Notes under the pieces: generated by a model
What the model was told of the DNA's origin: nothing
Databases searched by the model: none
What the model saw: the letters and a program-made list of their open reading frames with translations, nothing else
Origin: Azolla caroliniana
Taxonomy: Eukaryota > Polypodiophyta
Assembly: GCA_043228905.1 (NCBI GenBank)
Contig: JBHGNT010000002.1
Coordinates: forward strand, 992,001-1,056,000
DNA: 64,000 nucleotides
Reading direction: 5' to 3'
Made by a program: the position numbers and the translations under genes
Part shown: positions 55,066 to 64,000 of the stretch, piece by piece
Numbering within the stretch: position 1 is the stretch's first letter
How the letters are laid out: each line of letters starts with the position of its first letter

Positions 55066-58000
55066 TATGAGATGGTCTGACAATGATTCGCCTAGCTATG
55101 CATGATATGATCATATTACTAAATCAAAGTTGGTCAAGATTGTTTAATGAGAATATTCTTCAAATGAGTATGCCAATAGTTAGTGTTTATTTTTAACAAG
55201 TAATGCACACTTAGCTAACCTAAACTTTGATATTAGTTGGCATTTAATTTGATAACTATTTTGTATGTATATTTCTCAACTACAAGGGACGTGTTTTGAA
55301 ATTTCTCCTAAATATTATTATGCCTTCTTGGGTTGTTTGATAAATGCCAGTCCATCTTCTTCTTGTTTTGTTTCTCGATTTGACTATTTATGCTTTCGCC
55401 ACAAGAGTGCAACGATAGATTCTATGTGCTTATCTATGTGAAGAAACTCAACCTTTGTCCTTGTTGGTTTTCACTCATCATTAAACCATGGTTTTATAGT
55501 CACCCTCTTTCACACTTCGATTACATTTTGAGTTCTTTCCGAATATGTTTTTATTCATTGCAAAAAGGCATTTCGATTTGCTATCAACTTGGTTTGGTTT
55601 CTTTGCTTTAACTTATTTTCAAGCACATTCATCCATTTCTCTTTATAATCTTTGAGATATATATATATATATTTCTAAACAACATATCCTTCCATTAGTT
55701 TAAAAAAATGCATATCAACGACAAAATACAAAATAGTTGGAAAGGAAGTGACTATCCTTCCCAAGCCCATCTTGTGTAAGACAATGGCTAGCCATGGATC
55801 CTTTGTTTGATGAAATTGATTGAACACTAGCAGAATTGACAACATTGATCCCTTAAGGTAATCCATACTATATAGAAATTCCCTAGGTGTATCATCACAA
55901 TTTATTTGTACTTGTATGTGTTTACCCAAATTGGCATGGGTGTGGGATTATGGTAATGAAATGAAAACTTAACAAGTTGAGAGGCTTTATGTGGAGAGAT
56001 GGAAAATGAGAATACGTATGATGAAAAATGGAAGGAGGAGGAACATACATGAAATAATTCAAAGAACATTGAGCTAATGTCTTGTGAAAATGAGGAGATC
56101 TCGAACCTAGGTCCTCTATGTTTTGACTTTTTTGGTTTTCAACATTTCATGTAATTTATCCATGTTAAACAAGTATAGCTTAAAAGGCAAGGAGAAGGGG
56201 AGGTACAAACAACATTCCGGCTACTTACTAATGCACATACATACATGCACACACGCCACGATAAGCACACACTTTTCTAAGAGAATTGGCTTTTAGTTTC
56301 ATCAGATAATTTATAGTTATCTACTTTTTATCAATAATTTCATATTGGGTTTCTTTTTAAGATCCAAAGATAAATATACTAGAGAAACTTTATCTTTAAT
56401 CCATGAAAATCACCACAATATGTGATATGCACTAGGATGGTTTTGTCCACAAACTTTTAGAAGCACACATTCTACCCAAAGAAACAAAATTATCATGTTC
56501 CACTAGAATACATCTTCATTGATAATGACTTTAACATGAAATAAAAACACTTTATTTATGCGTTTATGAAAAGGAGTACAATGGCGAATATATACGGAAG
56601 TTCTTAAAGGCATGACTTTGAAAAGGTTAAATACATCATTAACTATGCATTATTGGTGCACTCCCTTGTGCATGTGTGCATGTTAAGGATGTCTTATTGT
56701 ACGAAAAATCTTGAAAATACCCAAACATTGTTGACATTAGAACCTACCACTAGGGGATAAGCAACTTGATCATAGCATCTAGTTTCATACTGAAGGCGAG
56801 ATATATACTTTCATTCATTTTTACAAAAATTCTGGCGAAAACCCAACAATTTTCGGCAATAAAACTTAATTCCCAAGAATAGTTTGTAGATTATTCTTAA
56901 TTATATCCTTCTCCAATTCATTGTTTTGTATAAATGACAATTTTATTGCAGTAAGTATTCATTATTTCATTATAATGAGAAGGATGCCCGTTACTTATTT
57001 CATCACTTATAACTAGCTCTAGGAACAACTCAAAACTCAAAAGTTACGATTAAACATTCATCGCCGAAATTTGTATGCATGTGTTTTTTGTATGCGTAAT
57101 ATATATATATATATTCAGATCTTGATTTGGTAACTAAATGTGTCTAGGTCTCGTGAACATGAAAAGTTCTTGTGCAACTCTCTGATTCTAAATGATGGAC
57201 ATATATCTTTACAAAGTGCAACGATATGTTGAATATGCGAAAATAACATAATGAGTTATAGCTTTGAGTTTTTAATGATCCTCGTCTACGAGTTTGCTTA
57301 CATGCTCTTTTTAGCTTCCATTATGCGTTTTCTTATCCAATATCACTTTATCGTAGTTCATTTCCAAAAGGCAAAACGTAAATGTTATGATGTCTTCTTG
57401 TGGTCATCAAACACTTCCTCCTAAGAGATAAATTGATACATTCCCTCCCCTACCTGCAACACTATTGTCTTGGTTGGGTAGCTATATTTTAGAAAATTTC
57501 CACAATCCATGTTAGCACTATTTTAATTTAGTAGTAAACATTGAAGAGAAAATAAAACCTACTAAAAGACACCACATGCATGCATTGTGTAACTTCTTGA
57601 CTCTATTGTCCTATGAAAATTTTAGTTCCACTAAGATTCCATGTCATGTCCATGTTGTCCATGTTGTCCATGAGTTCTATAGTCCATGTTAGTAAGGAAT
57701 CAGGATTTTACACAATCTTAACAAAATGAATCTCTCCCTCTCTCCCTCTCTCACACACACAACATGCAACCCTTGACAGTCAATAATTGATCAAACAAAT
57801 GAGGTAGATACTCAAGGCAAAAAACTTGACCCTTTTAATTGCTATTATAATTGTGTTTGGATCCTCAAACATAAATTGTACATTAGAAATGATACTTCCA
57901 TTGCAGGAAGCTCGTGTTTTGAATCTATCTAGATATCTTTCAAACTTTATTGATTAACTGCACTTTTTTAACATTACAAATAAACATTCTACTCGTCTTG

Positions 58001-61000
58001 ATCTTCCTCGTTTCGCCAATTCAAGAGGTATTTTTATTTCGAAACACACATCATCGTATCTCATTGTCCACTTCTAATGAGAAGGTTGTGTATAACAAGC
58101 CATATGCTCAACGAATAGTTGACATGCTGATAATATGTATGCATCAAAAAGTTAGTTGATATATGTGACACACATATGCACAAACAATCACTAACATGGG
58201 CAATGGTCACATGTACAAATAACAACATGATTTTTGCTTTTTGGATGTAGTTGTATAATAAAATATAAGATGCTGATCTAATTAAAAATTAATTCAAGTT
58301 TTTATCCATTTTTTGTGATCGTAGGGCCACATTTTCTTATCGTTGAGTACTCAAGCTCTTTGTAAAGGTATATCTCTCGTTAAAATATTTGGGTGTAATT
58401 TGGATATTCTTGCTAATTGATTTTTTCCTATGATTAATTGATTCCAAGATCCAATTCTCATGGGCAATTTAAAGGTGCAAATAACTAAAATGCATCTATG
58501 AGAGAGTGCAAACATGCATGATTTAGATTTGTGACATAACATAATGGGAACTGCCTTAGGGGCTTGAATCACATGTTTGTCCATGCAAAGGCACAATATT
58601 AGGTATCAAAACTTTGTAGTGGGGTAGTGCCCTTTGATTTAATGTTGCAAAAATGGGATCTTAGATTTTGTTATATACCTTTTTTTTGTTCTTTGGTGTC
58701 TTACATGCCGAAACAAAAAAAGGCAACGCAATGTTTTTATCTACTAACCAATCTAATGTTTAAACTAATATATCATTATCAAGTTGGTGTTGGATATCTA
58801 CATGAATAAAAGTATAGAGGCTTATGTGTTAGTATTCCGTCCAATATTAAGATATGGAGATCAAGACAAACATTAGTATTCTTAGTTTATGTATCACATG
58901 ATGTAATATATTATGAAGGCGACCAAAGTTCAAGTACCATATAGTTCATTTTATTTATTAATTGCATGAAGTGATTGAGAGAATCTAGGTTGTAATGTTG
59001 TTGTTATGGATATTCAAAAGAATTGAAAAATCTGACTCATTATTTGAGATGTATAAAATTGAGATGATAATCACATTATGATATTGCGGTTGGTTGTTGA
59101 GGAATGGATTGAAAGCCAGGTGATAGGATAGGTGCATACAAACTAAACCTCAATAGGTAAACAAGAATATCTAAGGTGGACTACATGTATATTGAAACAA
59201 GCATAAAATGTTTATCGGAAGTGTATCGACACATATGCATACTAGTTTAGGTTGGTACATTGCATACATGCACATACATGAATACTGGGATGTACACATT
59301 ACATAATATTATATATTTAAATTCTACTCAATAATTAAGCGTTGAATACACTCCTTCCATTCCTTCCATTGTGTAAATCTATTTCCTTTTAACGCCCTCT
59401 TTTGAGGCATAAAGATGCATCTATGAATATAAATATTTATGACACTGCAATCCATAATGATCCTGGATAAGCACTAAGTCCCTCAATCTAATCTGTATGT
59501 CTGGCACAAAGATGAGCATTGCGTTCATGATATTTATGCTTGACATAATCCAAATATGTTATTTAAGCCGACAAGCGCATTTAACGCAAATAATATAACC
59601 CCAAAAAGAATGCACATGGCTCCATTATAAATTCATAAGTTGGTGCCTTTTTGTATCCCCATATTATTATTATTATTATTATTCAATACGCATATAGGAT
59701 TCTCTTGATGAGTTCCACAACATGAAAAGACGAAAAGGAATGTAATCATTACCCCATATGGTTAGCAAGAGCACCATATGCCTTTGAGGCTTGAAAAAGT
59801 GGAGAGATGACAACATTTGTATAACTGCATCAAAAAGTTGGTCCATTACTTAAACCAATATGTTATTCTCTCTGTCTTTATAATGACTTGGAATAACACC
59901 TTACAACTATTTCGAAAAGCCGACGATTCTTTGCCTTTAGGAAGAGAGCACAAAGCTCAACTCATCCAACTTTCTCAAACTTGCAAGTCTTTTTCCCACA
60001 TTGCTCTTTGTGAATAGATATATACTTTTATAGGTCTTTGCGTAAAAGAAGCCTTTCTATATACATTTAATCATTAAAGTTCAATTCAAAAGCTACAGAA
60101 AGTTTCTCTTCAGAGTTAATAAGGTGGGCTTTCACATTTTAGTGGATGTCTCTGTTTATAAAGTTAAGATGCTACTTACTTTTCTTTATAGACGAACTTG
60201 TTGAAGATAAGAAATTGGGAAAGGCAAACCTTGTGGGGATTAATAAACGAAGAAGTAGAACTTTCAGAATTTACTATTGTAGATTGTTCAATTGAGACTT
60301 TTTATCAACTTTTTTGTCTCTTTGCACATGGTATCTTGCTTTATGAAGACATAATTTTTCTTTATCCTTTAAGATCCTACTTTGAGATTTGCTTATTCCA
60401 CTAGGAAAGTGTGGAGCAAATCCAATAAAGTTTGTCAAAAAGGTGTTGAAGGTTGCTCCAACTTGAAGCTAGAACTTGGGACCCTACAAGCTTAGTTAGA
60501 CCAAGGTAGACATACCATTGTGTACGACAAAAAGTTTGAGCACTTTGCAATTTGCCTACTGACATGGAAAGGAAAAAGTTAAGAACATGTAGTCTTTTGA
60601 ATCTTGAGTTAGAAACTTGCTCTCATGATGCTTGTGGCCTTTATTTTGATGATATCAATACCTCTCTCGCCACAAGGTTTTCCATCCACAAAACTCAATA
60701 TTTGGTTTCTAACTAGTGAAGCAATCAATTGGGCATCGAAAAACAAAAGCATGGGCATATTTTCAAATCATAAAGTGATATTTTTGGAACACATGAAATA
60801 TTGAACACAAAAAGACACCTTTAATATGGGTGGATATGGATTTCTTTATTGATGAAGAAAAAATATGTTTCCTTACTTTCCATCATACATCAAATCATAT
60901 CTAAAATGAAAGTGATAAGAACTTTGTACAATTTAGTTGAGAGTTTTTAGAGTCACATGATATGCTCAACGATATACACATAAATAATGTTTTTGATTAT

Positions 61001-61435
61001 TTCAAACGACAAACAATTAAATACAAATTGTGTGCCACCTTATCACTACAATTGACATCCTATTGGTACATGTGACTCAACCCAACCAAAGTTTTCTAAA
61101 ATGGACCACGACTTGTGCTTCTTAATGTTATGACGATAATTTATATCATCCATTTACAAACACATACTTATTATATAGGTATGTTTCTTAATTCATATAG
61201 TAAATGGACTATATGTGATAGAAATATCAAATATAGTATATTGGATAAGCAATAAAGTTTTTGGATATTAGGTTCGTCCATTAGAGTTTATGTTTAATTA
61301 AATATTTGAAAAGCATAAATGAATTTGCATGTTCATAGCTTCACCGTTCTCTTTTCATATTGGAATATAAGTTAGGGAAATTAGACATAAGAGGATTTGT
61401 GTAAAGGAATGGTGGATTAGCAAGAAGATACCTTC
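55066..61435. other. AT-rich intergenic DNA
   Basis: Apart from the LINE copy at 55.7 kb, no gene or element border was recognised. Minor repeats are an AT run at about 57100-57114, three GTCCATGTT units (about 57645-57672), (CT)n at about 57730-57752 and (TTA)n at about 59664-59682. Confidence 0.55.
55668..55930 (-). mobile_element. LINE-type 3' fragment, copy 5
   Basis: The minus strand ends in AAACTAATGGAAGGATATG. The upstream part (SWLAIVLHKMGLG-like reading, 55740-55810) resembles copy 2 at 28.4 kb. Confidence 0.65.
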
Positions 61436-61930
61436 TCTTCTTTTTCTCCAAAAAACAAAACTCCTTCCATTAGTTAAGAATGTTATATACAAATCCTAGA
61501 AGGGACTCCATAGTTCCATCTTATGTGGAGACCCATTGACTCAAGAAAGGGAGAGGATGACCATTGTTGGATGAAGGCTAATCGTTATCTTTCAGCTCCA
61601 TTAGATCTATCCGTGATGCCATCGTATTGACTCTTTAACGTGGCTACAACATCATTCCATATCTCTTGCGTTACCCTTGTCTGGTGCATTGTTTGATTGG
61701 AGAAGACCTGCCTACAACGCTTTTTCTGGAGAATCCATAGTATTATTGGGCTGACCAATTCCATCACGACTTGAGCTTTGGCATTAATGGGAGTTGAGTG
61801 AATATTGTTGTTGGTGGAAAACGAGACCTCTTGTGCTGTTATAACCAACATCATCCCCTCCTCCTAATGTTCATATTTGTCAATTGGGGCCTGCCATGAT
61901 AACCAACATACATTCCCCCACTTGAATGTG
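61436..61930 (-). mobile_element. LINE-type 3' fragment, copy 6
   Basis: Minus-strand frame 61585-61854 ends with WILQKKRCRQVFSNQ and EIWNDVVATLK, which resembles the region after the zinc-binding domain in plant LINEs. The 3' end reads CTTAACTAATGGAAGGAG then T-rich sequence. It is 5'-truncated, and homologous to copy 4. Confidence 0.7.
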
Positions 61931-62301
61931 GCTTGCACTTGGCATAATTGCAATAGTCGGCCAACCCCCCACCATATAGAAAAGAAGATATCTTTTGTAG
62001 ATTGGAAGAAATCAAAGAAATACTTAGTCTTTGAGCCTTTGTTAAAATAGGTGTGACATGGTCAAAGATTTGAAAGGTTTAGCAATTGCTTGATCTTAAA
62101 CTTTTGGTCTATCGTGTAATCAAAATTTAGTTCCAACATAATACAAAAGTAACTCATATCTTTTCGTAATTGACTTAAGCTAATCTTAATTTTTAGTTCT
62201 CATGGTGCCAAGCATGAAAAAATTACAATAACATATCGGAGAACGTTCCTTAATTCAAGAACTACATGCATGCATACATTCCAATAAGTTCTTGTGACAC
62301 A

Positions 62302-62345
62302 TTTCTTTTTTTTCCAAAAAGAATATACTCCATTAGTTAAAATAT
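62302..62345 (-). mobile_element. LINE-type 3' tail, copy 7
   Basis: TTTTTTTTCCAAAAAGAATA followed by TACTCCATTAGTTAA; same tail. Confidence 0.55.
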
Positions 62346-62961
62346 ACACAAATCCGATCCCTTTCTCGGGTAGGCCTTGCTTAGACTATCCTAACCTTCA
62401 TAAGAAATCTCACTTATTTATCTTACACTTTCACATGTGCCTCTAGCCATCCTTTTTTTTTTATACACATCACCTACATTCACTATCCCAGATGACATCT
62501 CCATTAGTTCTTGAGACACACTTCTGCTTTAACCAATGTAATATTTATCTAGACTCTATCATATATTTTGTCATAAGACTTAAAAAACTTCTTATTTTCT
62601 AGAGTGATTACAAACATTCAATAATTCATCCATTAAGGAGGTCTCATTTAAGCAAATATAAAGATAAGAATAAGAGTTTAACTATCCAAATGGAGTATGT
62701 ATGATATTCTCAAGATGGTTCTATGGTAGATATACGCTCGTGAAGCAAGAAACAAATTGATATATTATGTTCTAAACCAACCCAAATTCATTGACAACCA
62801 TATTCATTGAGTCTTTTAACTTATGGATGTAATTTTTTCAACGAACGCGGTGAATGAAATAGGATGTGGGTTCATTTCTTTTTGCGAAGAGCTCAAGTTT
62901 TGGTCTCAATTTTGAAATGCACTTGGCTAAAGTCTTTTCGAATGACATAAAATGTTTCTTA

Positions 62962-63008
62962 TGTATTTTTTTTTTCCAAAAAGAAGCTACTTTCCCATTA
63001 GTTAGGAG
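62962..63008 (-). mobile_element. LINE-type 3' tail, copy 8
   Basis: TTTTTTTTTCCAAAAAGAAG followed by CTACTTTCCCATTAGTTAGG; same tail. Confidence 0.55.
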
Positions 63009-63427
63009 AGATTATTATAGAACGACTATACAAGGTGGCTTTTACATAAATCAAGAATATGACACTACTTACACATCCTTTCAAGCTGGTTACTTAATGT
63101 AAGTAGATACCTGAAGCTATAAACGATGTTCTTCAACATCGTCCAGTATGAGCCGAATCCTATGGCCTACAATGAATGGAGGGTGGGAGGAGAGTAGGAA
63201 ACAACCAATGTGGGGGCGGGTAGTTCCACCTTGAGCCGTTTCCTCCTTGCATCACCCATCAGTATGTTCCGTCATTTCTACAAGAAGTGCAAATGGGCAA
63301 TGACCACATCGTTGGAGTGGTTGCAAACCTCGTCCAATTGCCCATGAAGGGAATTGATAATCATGAACCAGATATCCATGATTAGTTCCTCTGGGGGCGT
63401 ACTCGATCTTGGAAGACCTTTAGGCAA
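63009..63427. other. Intergenic
   Basis: A somewhat GC-richer stretch. It holds the small hairpin ACGATGTT-CTTC-AACATCGT (about 63123-63142). No gene seen. Confidence 0.5.
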
Positions 63428-64000
63428 GCTAATTACCTGGTCTAGTAGCTAATTAGCTATCATGGTGGCTAATTAGCTGTCCTAGTAGCTAATTAGCTAT
63501 CATGGTAGCTAATTAGCTGCTAATTAGCTTTCCTAGTAGCTAATTAGTTGGTAATAGCGAAATTAACTATCCTAGTAGCTAATTAGCTATCATGGTATCA
63601 TAGTAGCTGTCCTAGTAGCTAATTAGCTATCATGGTAGCTAATTAGCTTTCCTAGTAGCTAATTAGCTGGTAATAACTAGAGTAGCTAACTATCATAGTA
63701 GCTAATTAGCTATCATGGTAGCTAATTAGCTATCATGGTAGCTAATTACCTATTTTAATAGCTAATTAGCTATTCTAATAGCTAATTAGCTAATTACCTA
63801 TTCTAATTAGCTATTCTAGTAGCTATTTAGCTATCATGGTAGCTAAAACCTTATTCTAATAGCTAATTAGCTATCCTAAAAGCTAATTAGCTATTCTGGT
63901 AGCTAATTATCTGGTAATAACTAAATTAGCTATTGAGAATAGCTAATTAGCTATCATGGTAGCTAGTTAGCTATTTTGGTAGCTAATTATCTGGTAGTAA
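63428..64000. repeat. 20-bp-period satellite, continues past the right edge
   Basis: Degenerate tandem copies of CTATCATGGTAGCTAATTAG or close variants (CTATCC, CTGTCC, CTTTCC). The block is interrupted by GGTAATA/GGTAGTA variants at 63550, 63669, 63913 and 63993, spaced 119, 244 and 80 bp, that is, close to multiples of 20. The core AGCTAATTAGCT is itself palindromic. Confidence 0.9.

Overview
This window is land-plant nuclear DNA. The evidence is one spliced SMXL (SMAX1/D53-like) gene, remnants of a PLS-type pentatricopeptide-repeat (PPR) gene, plant Ty1/copia elements primed by initiator tRNA-Met, LINE fragments, and AT-rich, microsatellite-rich intergenic DNA. I cannot name the species.

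Region 1 (1-26 kb) is a nest of Ty1/copia retrotransposons. Family A is Tork/Tnt1-like, with 630-740 bp LTRs that carry a CCGG-rich minisatellite. It appears as E1 (1-1696, minus, runs off the left edge), E2 (1697-6830, minus, interrupted by E1), a solo LTR (11200-11940), a truncated plus-strand copy E6 (14261-15506), a second solo LTR (17667-18324) and a complete plus-strand copy E8 (19205-24659). Family B is a different copia lineage: E3 (6831-7806, hit by E2), E4 (7807-14260, minus, both LTRs, hit by the first solo LTR) and E7 (about 18510-19204 plus 24660-26056, split by E8). Exact 5-bp target-site duplications (TSDs) prove three insertions here: ATATC for E8, TTTGT for the 11.2-kb solo LTR and CACCT for the 17.7-kb solo LTR. 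A decayed gag-like reading frame of another retroelement lies at 15.8-17.1 kb. Most coding regions are broken by in-frame stops, many of them C-to-T type, which is the usual outcome for methylated, silenced elements. E1 has the only undamaged gag.

Region 2 (26-34 kb) is AT-rich intergenic DNA with a short PPR scrap, a 113-bp tandem duplication, microsatellites and several copies of a LINE 3' tail.

Region 3 (34.2-40 kb) holds the one convincing host gene, a four-exon minus-strand SMXL gene. It encodes about 1,090 residues: double Clp-N domain, degenerate ATPase modules, an NLS-like basic patch and an LDLN (EAR) repression motif. The RGKT degron found in karrikin/strigolactone-responsive members reads RGKM, and the usual C-terminal segment after the EAR motif is largely missing. 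Its 5' flank is rich in GA/CT repeats and telobox-like sequence.

Region 4 (40-64 kb) is repeat-derived intergenic DNA. It contains several short tandem duplications, a PPR pseudogene (47.7-48.5 kb), a 0.6-kb near-palindrome with a tRNA-like sequence in each arm, a LINE reverse-transcriptase/zinc-binding fragment (49.1-50.8 kb), a new solo LTR with TSD TATAT (52.4 kb), further LINE tails, and a 20-bp-period satellite that runs off the right edge (63.4-64.0 kb).

Splice sites, element borders and TSDs were read directly by eye. Family names come from motif recognition, and no database search was run.
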